Source of the DNA: Salinicoccus sediminis
GTDB taxonomy: Bacteria > Bacillota > Bacilli > Staphylococcales > Salinicoccaceae
Assembly: GCF_000986795.1 (NCBI RefSeq)
Contig: NZ_LAYZ01000002.1
Span: 248,001-312,000 of the forward strand
Reading direction: 5' to 3'
Length of the DNA: 64,000 bases
Shown: one piece after another, positions 35,643-44,903 of the stretch
Layout: every line of letters begins with the position of its first letter
Position numbering within the stretch: position 1 is the first letter of the stretch
Notes under the pieces: generated by a model
The model's database searches: none
What the model was told of the DNA's origin: nothing
What the model saw: only the letters and a program-made list of their open reading frames with translations
Program-made: the position numbers and the translations under genes

Positions 35643-35719
35643 TAAATAAGTTCACTCCCAAATGTTCGTATATTAGGTGTATTCCCTGTAGAGTATATGC
35701 AAAACGCATGTTTAGAAGA

Positions 35720-36238
35720 TTATTCAGGAACGAACACTTCCGATTCACTGTCTTTTGGATAGTAGTAGCCGTTCGGCAGTGTCTGCAGTTCAATCAGGCT
35801 GCCCCACGGTGTCCTGAAATAGACGGTGCCATTGCCTTCTGTGTCCTCATATCTCGTGTTCTGGTGTATTTCCGACAGAGGCTCTCCGCCTGCGGCTTTC
35901 ATTTTTTCATAAGCTTCATCTATGTCATCCGTATAGAACGAGAGGTGGGTGTAGCCGTGGTCCCCGAGGCCCGGCGGCCGGTCGGGGGATGCATTTTCAA
36001 GCTGGAACATTTCTATGTTCGGCCCGTTGCCGATGACGATCATCCGCTTCCTTGTTATTTTGGAATCTTCCGGTATTCCGAGGAATCTTTCGACTTCACT
36101 CCCGCCTCTCGGCGGATCTTGCGGCGTCTGGCTGTCATACGCCACTTTCGCATCCAGCCCCTTTTTGAAGAACTCTGTTGCTTCGTCTATATCTGGGACG
36201 GTTAATCCGATGTGGTTCATGCCTCTTACTATGCCCAA
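35720..36238 (-). CDS. VOC superfamily protein (glyoxalase/dioxygenase fold)
   Basis: I start it at TTG 36238, eight bases after AAAGGAG, which gives 172 residues beginning LGIVRGMNHIGLTVPD; the ATG frame from 36310 would place the binding site inside the gene. Two beta-alpha-beta-beta-beta modules are visible, with likely metal ligands His in MNHIGL, His in YTHLSFYTDD and Glu in SLIELQTLP. Members include methylmalonyl-CoA epimerase-like and lactoylglutathione-lyase-like enzymes. It is divergent from the MhqR operon, whose dioxygenases are also VOC proteins. Confidence 0.8.
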   Translation of the reverse strand: MGIVRGMNHIGLTVPDIDEATEFFKKGLDAKVAYDSQTPQDPPRGGSEVERFLGIPEDSKITRKRMIVIGNGPNIEMFQLENASPDRPPGLGDHGYTHLSFYTDDIDEAYEKMKAAGGEPLSEIHQNTRYEDTEGNGTVYFRTPWGSLIELQTLPNGYYYPKDSESEVFVPE

Positions 36239-36372
36239 TTCGTCCACTCCTTTCATTAAAACAGTGTTCCCTCTTTGCCCGCTGATCATGCTTAAAATAA
36301 ATCTCAACAAATATTTTTAATTACATACTTGCATTTTGTAAGTTATTGCCTTATAATTACATTAGTTTCAAA

Positions 36373-36390
36373 TATATTAAATTTAATATA
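36373..36390. promoter_or_regulatory. Perfect palindrome upstream of the MarR gene
   Basis: TATATTAAATTTAATATA is an exact 18-base palindrome about 35 bases before the MarR-type gene. Its position suits autoregulation, but the sequence differs from the operator in front of the dioxygenase genes at 36904. Confidence 0.4.
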
Positions 36391-36424
36391 ATTAATTTCG
36401 ATTTAATTTTGGGGAGGTGCAGAG

Positions 36425-36865
36425 ATGGAAGAAAAAGACCCACGCATCAAGGCGTTTACAGTTTTTATCAAATCGTCCCAGTCGGTGCAGAAGCTGATCA
36501 AGCAGGATTTCCTGAAAAAGGAGATCAACCTGAATGAGTATGCGGTGATGGAGCTGCTGCATCACAAGGGCGACCAGCCGATCCAGTCGATCGGCAAGCG
36601 GGTGCTCATGGGCGGTGGCAGTATCACTTACGTCATAGACAAGCTTGAGGACAAGGGCTTCCTGTACAGAAAGCCGTGTCCGGAGGACCGCCGCAAGATG
36701 TTTGCCTGCATCACGGATGCGGGCAGGAAGTACATGGAAACCCGTGTGAAGGAGCAGGAAGCGCTGATTAACACCATTTTTGATGAATGGGATGACAGTG
36801 AAGTCGAAGATGCGATCAACCTCCTCAAACGCATCGGCATACACGCAGAAAGTCTGTTGAAATAA
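36425..36865 (+). CDS. mhqR: MarR family repressor MhqR
   Basis: A 146-residue winged-helix repressor with the MarR layout: helical dimerisation ends and a DNA-binding core LNEYAVMELLHHKGDQPIQS with the wing PCPEDRRKM. GGGGAGGTG precedes the ATG. It lies upstream of two ring-cleaving dioxygenases, a flavin reductase and an esterase, the content of MhqR regulons in Bacillus and Staphylococcus, which are induced by quinones and catechol-type stress. MhqR has no thiol switch and senses quinones directly. The identity rests on gene context plus the operator at 36904. Confidence 0.82.
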   Translation: MEEKDPRIKAFTVFIKSSQSVQKLIKQDFLKKEINLNEYAVMELLHHKGDQPIQSIGKRVLMGGGSITYVIDKLEDKGFLYRKPCPEDRRKMFACITDAGRKYMETRVKEQEALINTIFDEWDDSEVEDAINLLKRIGIHAESLLK

Positions 36866-36903
36866 GCTGGTGCCTGAAAAGGACACGGGCTTTTATAAAA
36901 GTG

Positions 36904-36925
36904 ATTATCTTGAATTCGAGATAAT
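36904..36925. promoter_or_regulatory. MhqR operator upstream of the dioxygenase operon
   Basis: The core TATCTTGAATTCGAGATA is an inverted repeat with one mismatched pair and closely matches the known MhqR box (TATCTCGAATTCGAGATA). It lies 30 bases before the start of the first dioxygenase gene, between mhqR and that gene. Confidence 0.8.
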
Positions 36926-36955
36926 TGGACAATAATTACAAAGGAGTTTTTATCA

Positions 36956-37909
36956 ATGGCAAATGAACTGCTTGGAATCCACCACGTTACAGCAATGACG
37001 GATAACGCAATGAGAAACTATGATTTCTTTACAAATGTACTTGGAATGCGACTGGTCAAGAAGACGGTCAACCAGGACGACATCCACACTTATCATACAT
37101 TCTTCGCGGATGATGTGGGTTCGCCCGGTACGGATATGACATTCTTCGACTTTCCGAACAATCCGAAAGGTACGCCGGGAACGAACTCGATTTCAAGGAC
37201 GGGTTTCAGAGTGCCGGATGATGCCGCACTTGAATACTACAGGGAACGTTTCGAGGAATTCGGCGTGAAGCATGACGGCATCCGGGAGCTCTTCGGCAAA
37301 AAGGTCCTTCCTTTCGAGGAATCTGATGGACAGAGATACCAGCTGTTCTCCGATGAAAACAACGAAGGTGTTGCACCAGGAAAACCTTGGAAGAATGGTC
37401 CTGTGCCGGAAGACAAGGCGATATACGGTCTTGGTCCGATTGAGATCACAGTCAGCTACTTCGAGGATTTCCAGAAAGTGCTGACCGATATATTCGGTAT
37501 GAAACCGCTCATAGAGGAAGAGAATGTGACAGTTTTCAACGTTGGTGAAGGCGGCAACGGCGGGCAGGTCATTCTGAGGAAGGACGAAACAACTGCCGGC
37601 CGCCAGGGTTACGGCCAGGTGCACCACGTATCATTCAGGGTGAAAGACCACGACGCAATCAAGCAGTGGGAAGCGAAGTATGACGAAATCGGCATGGGAC
37701 ATTCGGGCAATGTTGACCGCTTCTACTTCGAAGCCCTCTATACACGCGTTGGCCACATCCTCATTGAAGTTTCTACAGATGGCCCGGGATTCATGGATGA
37801 TGAGCCTTATGAAACGCTCGGTGAGAGTCTTGCACTGCCGCCATTCCTCGAGCCGAAACGTGAATATATCGAAGCGCAGATCCGTCCATTCAACACGAAA
37901 CGCTCATAA
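36956..37909 (+). CDS. Ring-cleaving extradiol dioxygenase, MhqO/MhqE-like, copy 1
   Basis: The 317-residue protein consists of two VOC units. The metal triad is visible as His in LGIHHVTAM, His in VHHVSFR and Glu in HILIEVSTDGPGF. MhqO-type enzymes open the ring of hydroquinones or catechols and thereby detoxify quinones. AAAGGAG precedes the ATG. It is directly below the MhqR operator and followed 19 bases later by a second dioxygenase of the same family, so the operon encodes a tandem pair. Confidence 0.88.
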   Translation: MANELLGIHHVTAMTDNAMRNYDFFTNVLGMRLVKKTVNQDDIHTYHTFFADDVGSPGTDMTFFDFPNNPKGTPGTNSISRTGFRVPDDAALEYYRERFEEFGVKHDGIRELFGKKVLPFEESDGQRYQLFSDENNEGVAPGKPWKNGPVPEDKAIYGLGPIEITVSYFEDFQKVLTDIFGMKPLIEEENVTVFNVGEGGNGGQVILRKDETTAGRQGYGQVHHVSFRVKDHDAIKQWEAKYDEIGMGHSGNVDRFYFEALYTRVGHILIEVSTDGPGFMDDEPYETLGESLALPPFLEPKREYIEAQIRPFNTKRS

Positions 37910-37928
37910 ATAATGGAGGTAAATCAAA

Positions 37929-38822
37929 ATGGAACCAATCAAAAGGATCCACCACATCACGGCAATCGTCGGCGATCCGAACGAAAACCTTAAATTCTAT
38001 CGCGATGTGCTGGGTCTCAGACTGATCAAGCAGACCGTCAACTTTGATGATCCGGGCGTCTATCACCTGTACTTTGCCGATCATGACGCAACACCGGGCA
38101 CGGTCATCACATTCTTCCCCTGGCCGAATGACAATTATGGCCGCAAAGGGAGTGGCCAGGTCGGCAGGATCGCCTTCAGAGTGCCAAAAGGCAGCCTGAG
38201 CTCCTGGAAGGAGCATCTGGACAATCACAGTATTAATACGAAAGAGACCCGGCTGTTTGGCAGGGAGACCCTCGAGTTTGATGATGTACACGGGCTTGAG
38301 CTCGCCATCGTCGAAGGCGGCGAGACTTCCGATGTCGATAAGATCCTCGGATTCCACGGGGCGGTGCTGTTGTCAGGAAACCCGGAAGGGACGAAAGAAC
38401 TCCTGACCAAAAAGATGGGACTGAAATCCCTTGATGCCGAAGGCCAGAACCAGCACTTCGAAACCCTCGGTGAAGAGCGGCACCACATCATCACGGCCAT
38501 CCCGCCGATGGCGCCGGGCCGGTTCGGCATCGGCACTGTCCATCACATCGCATGGTCCGTGCCGGACCGCGAAACACTTGAATCATGGCAGTCCGCCCTG
38601 AGAGGGGAAGGGTTCGGTGTCACAGTGGTCAAGGACAGGAACTACTTCGAATCCATATATCTCGGAGAACCCGGCAATGTCGTATTCGAGTTCGCGACGG
38701 ACGGCCCCGGCTTCACTGCCGACGAAGATATGGAGTCACTCGGCTCGGCATTGAAGCTGCCGGAACAATACGAGCACAGGCGTCCGGAATACGAACGCTC
38801 GCTGCCGAAGCTGGAACTGTAA
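37929..38822 (+). CDS. Ring-cleaving extradiol dioxygenase, MhqO-like, copy 2
   Basis: A 297-residue two-VOC-domain protein with IHHITAIVGDPNENLKFYR at the N terminus, VHHIAWSVPD in the second unit and NVVFEFATDGPGF as the glutamate-bearing strand. The spacing of the ligands matches copy 1, but the sequences differ enough to suggest different quinone substrates. GGAGGT precedes the ATG; the stop is almost joined to the flavin reductase gene. Confidence 0.88.
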   Translation: MEPIKRIHHITAIVGDPNENLKFYRDVLGLRLIKQTVNFDDPGVYHLYFADHDATPGTVITFFPWPNDNYGRKGSGQVGRIAFRVPKGSLSSWKEHLDNHSINTKETRLFGRETLEFDDVHGLELAIVEGGETSDVDKILGFHGAVLLSGNPEGTKELLTKKMGLKSLDAEGQNQHFETLGEERHHIITAIPPMAPGRFGIGTVHHIAWSVPDRETLESWQSALRGEGFGVTVVKDRNYFESIYLGEPGNVVFEFATDGPGFTADEDMESLGSALKLPEQYEHRRPEYERSLPKLEL

Positions 38823-38825
38823 TTT

Positions 38826-39446
38826 ATGGACAGGATGCTCGATTTTTCCCCCGGGGAACTGACTGCGAAAGAGAAGAAGAAATTCCTGATCGGTTCGGTC
38901 ATACCGAGACCCATTGCGCTGGTTTCCACCATGTCCGGTGACGGCATCGTCAATGTGGCGCCCTTCAGCTATTTCAACATCGTCACCTATGATCCGCCGA
39001 TGCTGTCCGTGGCAGTGCAGCGGTCGGGCGGGAAAAGCAAAGATACCGCGAGGAATGCACTTGAAAGCAGGGAAGTGGTCGTCCAGATTGTGGACAGTGA
39101 CAACGTCGCCATGGCGAATCTCGCTTCCGCGCCACTCGGGCCGGATGAGAGTGAACTCACAATATCCGGCTTCACCCGGACGGAGTCGGAAGCGGTACGC
39201 GTGCCCGGGGTCAGTGAGGCGAAAGTGAGATTCGAAACTGAACTCTATGATTCAATCCTCATCCTGGGCGATGACGGAGTGCCGACGACGGATATTTTAT
39301 TGCTGAAAGTGAAGCACTATCATATTGATGAAGCGATATATAAGGACGGCTATATCGACCCGCTGAAACTCGGAGCCGTAAGTCGCCTTGCAGGCAATGA
39401 CTATGCTGAAATAGGCAGGATGTTCACAGTGGACCGTCCTGAATAA
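38826..39446 (+). CDS. Flavin reductase family protein
   Basis: A 206-residue FMN-binding split-barrel protein with the family motif IGSVIPRPIALVSTMSGDG and NVAPFSYFNIVTYDPP. Enzymes of this type reduce flavin with NAD(P)H or act as FMN-binding oxidoreductases. It starts three bases after the upstream stop, clearly part of the MhqR operon, where it could reduce quinones or supply reduced flavin. In contrast to the remnant at 30678, this copy is intact. Confidence 0.85.
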   Translation: MDRMLDFSPGELTAKEKKKFLIGSVIPRPIALVSTMSGDGIVNVAPFSYFNIVTYDPPMLSVAVQRSGGKSKDTARNALESREVVVQIVDSDNVAMANLASAPLGPDESELTISGFTRTESEAVRVPGVSEAKVRFETELYDSILILGDDGVPTTDILLLKVKHYHIDEAIYKDGYIDPLKLGAVSRLAGNDYAEIGRMFTVDRPE

Positions 39447-39470
39447 CCCAACGAATGGAGAGTGTAATCA

Positions 39471-40064
39471 ATGGAACATATTTATAAAGAAAAGGAAAAA
39501 GGTGCACCGGTATTCGTACTGCTGCATGGCACAGGAGGCACGGAAAATGATCTCGTCCCGCTCGCGGAACTGCTGAATCCCCGGTACAACATCCTGGGAA
39601 TCAGGGGAAATGTGCAGGAGAACGGCATGAACCGCTACTTCAAACGCCATGGTGAAGGGCAGTATGACTGGGAGGACCTGGATTTCCGCGGAAACGAACT
39701 TTATGAGTTCATCGTCAAGAAATCAGAAGAGTATGATTTCAAACTGGAAGATGTCGTATTCGTCGGATTCTCCAATGGTTCGAACATTGCGATACAGATG
39801 ATGCTCCGGCAGCCTGGAACATTCAGGAAGGCGGCATTGTTCGCACCGCTCTATCCGGCTGATGTAAAAGAGAAACAGGACTTCAATGGGACGGAAGTAT
39901 TCCTGTCACTCGGCAAGGGCGACCCGATCGTGCCCGAATCTGAGAGTGAGAGGGTCATCAGCCTCTTCGAAGACAGAGGCGCAGACGTCACGACCGCATG
40001 GGTGAACGGTCACAGCCTGACACAGGAAGTGGCTATGGAAGCTAAAAATTGGCTGAACAAGTAA
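39471..40064 (+). CDS. Alpha/beta hydrolase, MhqD-like carboxylesterase
   Basis: A 197-residue small esterase with the oxyanion turn LLHGTGG, nucleophile Ser in GFSNGS and catalytic His in NGHSLT. It matches MhqD, found with MhqE-type dioxygenases in B. subtilis and S. aureus, where it is thought to act on quinone-derived esters or adducts. ATGGAGAGTG lies before the start. It is the fourth enzyme gene of the MhqR operon. Confidence 0.85.
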   Translation: MEHIYKEKEKGAPVFVLLHGTGGTENDLVPLAELLNPRYNILGIRGNVQENGMNRYFKRHGEGQYDWEDLDFRGNELYEFIVKKSEEYDFKLEDVVFVGFSNGSNIAIQMMLRQPGTFRKAALFAPLYPADVKEKQDFNGTEVFLSLGKGDPIVPESESERVISLFEDRGADVTTAWVNGHSLTQEVAMEAKNWLNK

Positions 40065-40128
40065 TATCACCAGATAAAGACTGAAATAGAAGCGACGCAT
40101 AAATTTATATAAAGAGGAGTATATTGAT

Positions 40129-40479
40129 ATGATCCAATATTTACTGAATGCCTATGTAGGTAAAAGCATGATCGACGGCGGACTTGCCAAAGTGAAGAAT
40201 GACGGACAGATGGGGGAAGAGTTTGAAAGTGAATTCAAGGTGGACAGCAACCAGATGAAGGTTGCCGGATATCTTGAGACGATCGGTTCAGCATTCCTGT
40301 TCGCTTCATTCCTGGGTAAGACATTCACCAGGATCGGGACAGTGATGATCAACACTGTACTGGGTGTGGCAATCTTCAAACACTATAAAGCAGGGCACGG
40401 TTATGAAGGCAGCAAAAATGCACTTAAATTCTTTGGTCTGAACACACTGAGCTTTGCAGAGACATTCCGCAGGAAGTAA
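40129..40479 (+). CDS. DoxX-like small membrane protein
   Basis: A 116-residue protein with three to four hydrophobic segments, beginning IQYLLNAYVGKSMIDGG and resembling the DoxX/MhqP group. MhqP is encoded with MhqO in B. subtilis, so this is a likely last member of the quinone operon. AAGAGGAG precedes the ATG. The molecular role of DoxX proteins in quinone or thiol stress is poorly defined. Confidence 0.75.
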   Translation: MIQYLLNAYVGKSMIDGGLAKVKNDGQMGEEFESEFKVDSNQMKVAGYLETIGSAFLFASFLGKTFTRIGTVMINTVLGVAIFKHYKAGHGYEGSKNALKFFGLNTLSFAETFRRK

Positions 40480-40574
40480 GCGGAAACCGGTTGGATGAAT
40501 GAAAATGCGCGGGGGCTTATTCTTTAAAGGGCATTAGACATGCAGATAAGGAAAAATGATTATATATATAGAAG

Positions 40575-40606
40575 CAGGGACCGGAAAATCCGGTCCCTGT
40601 TTTTTC
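40575..40606. terminator. Terminator of the MhqR operon
   Basis: CAGGGACCGGA and TCCGGTCCCTG form an 11-base stem followed by six T residues. The convergent small membrane protein gene ends at 40609. Confidence 0.9.
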
Positions 40607-40608
40607 GG

Positions 40609-40830
40609 TCATTCCGTCTTGAAACTGTACGACTTCGTCAGTTCGTTGTGGATCACAAGTTCATAATTTTCATCCCTGGCCACAGCGCCGCTCACGAGGA
40701 GATTGATCTCCTCGGTATGGAAATGATGCTGCATCAGTACCATTACGACAATGGCCGCCAGATGTATAACAAAGACAAGCAATAATGCAAGTTTGACGTT
40801 ATTGTCCAGAAGTTGACTGATTGGGTTCAT
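40609..40830 (-). CDS. Small single-pass membrane protein (73 aa)
   Basis: I use ATG 40830 behind GGGAGCG, giving MNPISQLL as the start; the frame extends further but without a better site. One membrane segment (LALLLVFVIHLAAIVVMVL, about residues 13-31) is followed by a 40-residue soluble tail. I recognise no family. It stands alone, convergent to the MhqR operon. Confidence 0.5.
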   Translation of the reverse strand: MNPISQLLDNNVKLALLLVFVIHLAAIVVMVLMQHHFHTEEINLLVSGAVARDENYELVIHNELTKSYSFKTE

Positions 40831-40960
40831 CGGAAAAATCGCTCCCATTTTGCAGTGAATTAAGTATGGTGATGAGTGTATCATAAGTGACTCTGTTCTC
40901 AAAAGCATACTGTGGCATTACCCGGGAAATATTTGAGAACCCCATGCGAACGCTTTCTTA

Positions 40961-41683
40961 CTAAAGCTCTTCCGCTTCTATCTGTTTGCGCAGAGCACTG
41001 GTCTCTGCCCGCGACATTGGCTCAAGGTGGCCGTGGACATACGTGTCATAGTCTATCTGATCGACTTCATTGATGTAATGGTGGAAACGGTCGGAATCAT
41101 ATCCTCCGTCCAGTTTGTAGAAGTCTCCTGTGTCGGCATCACCTGCAAACAGCACTCTGTCTTCCCTGATGAAAGCGACGATGCCGTCATCTGAATGCGG
41201 GTTTGTGATGGGTGTTGCTTCCACGGTGACACCGCCCAGGTTGAAGGTGGCACTGCCATCGAATACAATGTCGGCCTGCACGACTCTGATCTCTGCGATG
41301 TCTCCGTATTCAATTTTGATATGGGTGTCACAGAATTCGCATTCTTCACCGGTGCGGAGGCGCTCAGCCATGGCTTCCTCTGTCCATTCCCATTCTGTCA
41401 GCGTGCCGAGTATACTGTCTGTCTTCTCGTGGGCAACGGTCAGCCCTGGGAACGCGTGCATCGCAAAAGTATGGTCCCAGTGCCAGTGGGTGATGAGGAC
41501 AGCCTTGGGAGCAGGGAGGTCAGACGCACTGATTGCTCCAAGCATTGCCTTCAGATGGGCAGGTGAGTTGCCTGCATCAATCAGCATGCTGTAGTCCTCA
41601 CCGTGGATATATCCAAGGTTCGGCCTGTCACGTTCTTCCTCAAAAGGCAGGATATGGACATGGGGAGAGATTTGAGAGAGCAT
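40961..41683 (-). CDS. MBL-fold metallohydrolase
   Basis: A 240-residue metallo-beta-lactamase-fold protein with the di-metal motif HWHWDH (66-71), a further ligand in NPHSDDG, D in FAGDADTGD and a final His in VHGHLEP. I start at ATG 41683 behind AAGTGGTG; a GTG frame from 41695 would lie within that site. The substrate is not evident; glyoxalase II-like thioester or phosphodiester hydrolysis are both possible. It is divergent from the S-box-controlled operon. Confidence 0.85.
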   Translation of the reverse strand: MLSQISPHVHILPFEEERDRPNLGYIHGEDYSMLIDAGNSPAHLKAMLGAISASDLPAPKAVLITHWHWDHTFAMHAFPGLTVAHEKTDSILGTLTEWEWTEEAMAERLRTGEECEFCDTHIKIEYGDIAEIRVVQADIVFDGSATFNLGGVTVEATPITNPHSDDGIVAFIREDRVLFAGDADTGDFYKLDGGYDSDRFHHYINEVDQIDYDTYVHGHLEPMSRAETSALRKQIEAEEL

Positions 41684-41821
41684 ATTTTTCACCACTTTTG
41701 TTTTATGTACATATTAACATACAGTGGGTAAAATATATCGTACTAAATTACTATAAATTCATTGACACATGCAGCCGTGATGATATATATTAAGCGGAAC
41801 AACTTAATATTTCAGAATTTT

Positions 41822-41918
41822 CTTATCCAGAGAAGCGGAGGGACTGGCCCTTTGAAGCTTCGGCAGCAGACTTTTTAAGAACTGTGCCAATTCCAGTAGC
41901 GTATTGCTAGAAGATAGG
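41822..41918 (+). ncRNA. S-box (SAM-I) riboswitch
   Basis: P1 (CTTATC with GATAGG) encloses the conserved core: AGAGAAGCGGAGGGACTGGCCC, then TTTGAAGCTTCGGCAGCAG and the TGCCAATTCC segment. An intrinsic terminator follows at 41944. Binding of S-adenosylmethionine should switch off the flavin monooxygenase operon at 42011, placing that operon in sulphur or methionine metabolism. Confidence 0.95.
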
Positions 41919-41943
41919 AGGAAATCGGAGAATCTTATAATTC

Positions 41944-41977
41944 AGCCCTCTTTCTATCCATTGAAAGAGGGCTTTTT
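41944..41977 (+). terminator. Regulated terminator of the S-box riboswitch
   Basis: AGCCCTCTTTC and GAAAGAGGGCT are followed by a T run, 35 bases before the monooxygenase start. This is the expression platform of the riboswitch. Confidence 0.9.
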
Positions 41978-42010
41978 TATATCCAAAAACTTTTGACAGG
42001 AGGATTTATG

Positions 42011-43390
42011 ATGACAAAAAAGCAGATTCACCTTAACGGATTCATCCAGAACTCGCCTTCGCCACATTCGACAGGATTATGGAAACATGACAAGGATAAG
42101 GGGACGGATCACAACAGGCTGGATTACTGGATAGATGCTGCAGAAACTCTTGAGCGCGGAAAATTTGATGCGATGTTCATAGCGGATGTGCTCGGCACAT
42201 ACAGCGTCTATGGTGGTACGCACGGGCCGGCTGCGAAACATGCTGTGCAGCTGCCCGCACACGATCCACTGCTCGTCATTCCTGCCATGGCTGCGGCAAC
42301 AGACCATCTGGGATTCGCCCCGACGGTGTCAACTACCTATGCACAACCTTACTCATTGGCCCGTCAATTATCGACACTCGATCACCTGACGGAAGGCCGT
42401 CTGGCATGGAATGTTGTCACTTCGTATCTCGAGAGTGAAGCGGTGAATCTCGGTCTGGCTGAACGCCTGCCTAAAGAGATGCGGTATGACAGGGCGGACG
42501 AGTTTCTGAGAGTGGTCTACAGACTCTGGGAAGAGAGCTGGGATGACGGTGCAGTTTTGCATGACAGGGCGCACGATGCGTTTGCCGATCCAATGAAGGT
42601 GCATAAGATCAATCACGAAGGGAGGTTTTTCAATGTGCCCGGGCCTCACCTTGTCGAACCGTCCCCGCAGAGGACCCCGGTCATATTCCAGGCGGGCGCT
42701 TCTTCGCGCGGCCGGAATTTTGCCGCCAGGCATGCCGAGGCGGTGTTTACGAAAAACCATTCGCTCGAGGCACTGGCTTCCTATACTGAAGACCTGCGGC
42801 AACGTGTGGTTGCCCAGGGGAGGAATGCGGATGACGTGAAGGTATTCCCGATGATACTCCCGATAATCGGAGCGACGGAAGAAGCGGCTCACGCTAAATA
42901 TGAGGAACTTCAGGAGAATGTGAGTTATGAAGGGACGGCAGCACTTCTCTCCGGGCACACCGGCATAGATTTTTCAGGCTACGACCCGGACCAGTATATC
43001 GAGGATATTGAGACGGAAGCCGTGCAGGGTAACCTGGATATGTATACAAAAGACCCCAACAGAAAATGGACACTCCGTGAAGCGGTCAAAAATCATGGTC
43101 TCGGCAACGGCACCGTAAAATTCATCGGCACGCCGGAAACGATTGCAGACATGATGGAAGACTGGGCAGTGCGCGGCGGAGCGGACGGCTTTAATATTGC
43201 GCAAAGCTATTCGCCGGGAACATTCCGGGAGTTCGTCGATCATGTCGTCCCCGAACTGCAGGCACGCGGCATCTACCGGACGGAATATGAAGGGAAGACG
43301 CTCCGTGAAAACATGTTCGGCCGCGGAAAGAATCTTATTGCGGAGAACCACCCGGCCAAAGCGGAAAGTACGGTTACAAAATTGACATGA
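42011..43390 (+). CDS. FMN-dependent monooxygenase of the NtaA/SnaA/DszA family
   Basis: A 459-residue bacterial-luciferase-like flavin monooxygenase with the family marks HLNGFIQNSPSPHSTGLW, FDAMFIADVLG, SLARQLSTLDHLTEGRLAWNVVTS and PQRTPVIFQAGASSRG. Enzymes in this family oxidise sulphones, sulphides or nitrilotriacetate. Start at ATG 42011, seven bases after AGGAGG, is preferred over 42008. The S-box in its leader says that low S-adenosylmethionine turns it on, so it probably frees sulphur from an organosulphur compound. It needs reduced FMN from a separate reductase. The sodium symporter downstream would bring in the substrate. Confidence 0.85.
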   Translation: MTKKQIHLNGFIQNSPSPHSTGLWKHDKDKGTDHNRLDYWIDAAETLERGKFDAMFIADVLGTYSVYGGTHGPAAKHAVQLPAHDPLLVIPAMAAATDHLGFAPTVSTTYAQPYSLARQLSTLDHLTEGRLAWNVVTSYLESEAVNLGLAERLPKEMRYDRADEFLRVVYRLWEESWDDGAVLHDRAHDAFADPMKVHKINHEGRFFNVPGPHLVEPSPQRTPVIFQAGASSRGRNFAARHAEAVFTKNHSLEALASYTEDLRQRVVAQGRNADDVKVFPMILPIIGATEEAAHAKYEELQENVSYEGTAALLSGHTGIDFSGYDPDQYIEDIETEAVQGNLDMYTKDPNRKWTLREAVKNHGLGNGTVKFIGTPETIADMMEDWAVRGGADGFNIAQSYSPGTFREFVDHVVPELQARGIYRTEYEGKTLRENMFGRGKNLIAENHPAKAESTVTKLT

Positions 43391-43406
43391 CGGAAAGGGG
43401 AATCAT

Positions 43407-44903
43407 ATGGAGCAGATTACGCTATATACATGGATAGGTTTTATCGCCTTCCTTCTGCTGATGCTTGTGATCGGCTACCTGAGCGCCCGCAGGATGAAGA
43501 CCATCGCGGATTTTGCCACAGGTGGCGGAAAGCTGGGACCGTACGTACTCGGTCTGTCATTTGCGGCAACCTATCTGAGTGCGGCAACGTTTCTGGGCTA
43601 CCCGGGATGGTCGTATGAATGGGGGTTTTCAAACCTGTGGCTGTTTCTCGCAATAATACTCGGCGGGCCGGTCGGTGTCCTGATGGTCGCGAAGAAGATC
43701 AGAAAGCTCAATACGACACAGAAATCCATATCCCTTCCCGACTGGCTGGGGGATTTCTACCAGAGTGATGTGCTGCGTGTCGGCACAGCCCTCATACTGC
43801 TGTTCAATATATTCTATATCGCCGCACAGTTCGTCGCCGGCGCCAAGATATTTGAATATCTTCTCGGCATGTCCTATACCGGCGGGCTCATCTTCATCAC
43901 CGCAGTCGTCGTCGTATATGTGTTCGCAGGGGGAGCCATTGCGGACATCTACACGGATGCCATCCAGGTGGTCATCATGGCCGTTGCGGGGATTGCCGTC
44001 TTCGTATCCGGCATCGTCATCTTCTGGAAAGGCAGCATCACCGATACATTTTCGGGGATTTCAGCCAACCTTGCTGGACAGAATGAAAACCTCGTCGCCG
44101 TCTTCAATCCGGAATCACTGCATTTCTATTCCTTCGGTGCGGTCGTCGGCGCCATCACGATCCAGTGGGCATTCGCATCCGCCCCGCACTTGTTCAATAA
44201 GGTGCTCGGTCTCAGGAATGAGAAGGACCTCGGGAAAATGATAGCGACCTACGTGGCAGTCGCCACCCTGTGTGTCCTCGTATTGTTTGGCGGATTATAC
44301 AGCAGGGCGGCACTTGGCGATTCCGCAGCTGCTGCCGATCTTGCGTTGATGGATTATATCATATGGGCATTTCCTGCCATTTTCGTAGCCATGTTCGGTG
44401 TGGTGATACTCGCAGCGGCAATGTCCACGACGGACGGGATCTTTGTGTCCATATCAACCGTCTTCGCCAACGACATTTTCCTGAAATTCCTGGTCAGACG
44501 CAAAATCGTGAAAGTGAGTGACGACAAAGCGCAGAAGATCGCCTTCAGGATCAGCAGGATGACAGTTCCCGTAATCGGACTTCTTGCATTTCTGCTTGTT
44601 CTTGAACCGCCGAAATATATGGGTGATGTCATGTGGATCGGCATATCCGGCATTGCAGCCGGGACGATGGGCCCGATACTGCAGGCGGTATACGCCAAAA
44701 GGAGGGCGCCGGCAAAAGCTGCCGAGCTGTCCATGTTCTGCGGCCTGGGGTCATATCTGCTGCTCTACTTCACAGGAGTGATACCGAGTACGATGACAGC
44801 AGGTGCGGTATCCACATTCATCGGCATTGCCACGATCAATATCGCCACGTGGGTCATCCGTCTGACTGACGGCAGGACCCATGCAGAGGAAGGGGGCGTA
44901 TGA
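43407..44903 (+). CDS. Sodium:solute symporter family transporter
   Basis: A 498-residue membrane protein with about 13 hydrophobic segments and SSS motifs such as FATGGGKLGPYVLGLSFAAT near residue 40 and FAGGAIADIYTDAIQVVIM in the middle. AAAGGGGA precedes the ATG, 16 bases after the monooxygenase gene, and the stop overlaps a 33-codon gene. Control by the same S-box suggests uptake of a sulphur compound or methionine relative; known SSS members carry proline, pantothenate and acetate, so substrate cannot be read directly. Confidence 0.88.
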   Translation: MEQITLYTWIGFIAFLLLMLVIGYLSARRMKTIADFATGGGKLGPYVLGLSFAATYLSAATFLGYPGWSYEWGFSNLWLFLAIILGGPVGVLMVAKKIRKLNTTQKSISLPDWLGDFYQSDVLRVGTALILLFNIFYIAAQFVAGAKIFEYLLGMSYTGGLIFITAVVVVYVFAGGAIADIYTDAIQVVIMAVAGIAVFVSGIVIFWKGSITDTFSGISANLAGQNENLVAVFNPESLHFYSFGAVVGAITIQWAFASAPHLFNKVLGLRNEKDLGKMIATYVAVATLCVLVLFGGLYSRAALGDSAAAADLALMDYIIWAFPAIFVAMFGVVILAAAMSTTDGIFVSISTVFANDIFLKFLVRRKIVKVSDDKAQKIAFRISRMTVPVIGLLAFLLVLEPPKYMGDVMWIGISGIAAGTMGPILQAVYAKRRAPAKAAELSMFCGLGSYLLLYFTGVIPSTMTAGAVSTFIGIATINIATWVIRLTDGRTHAEEGGV

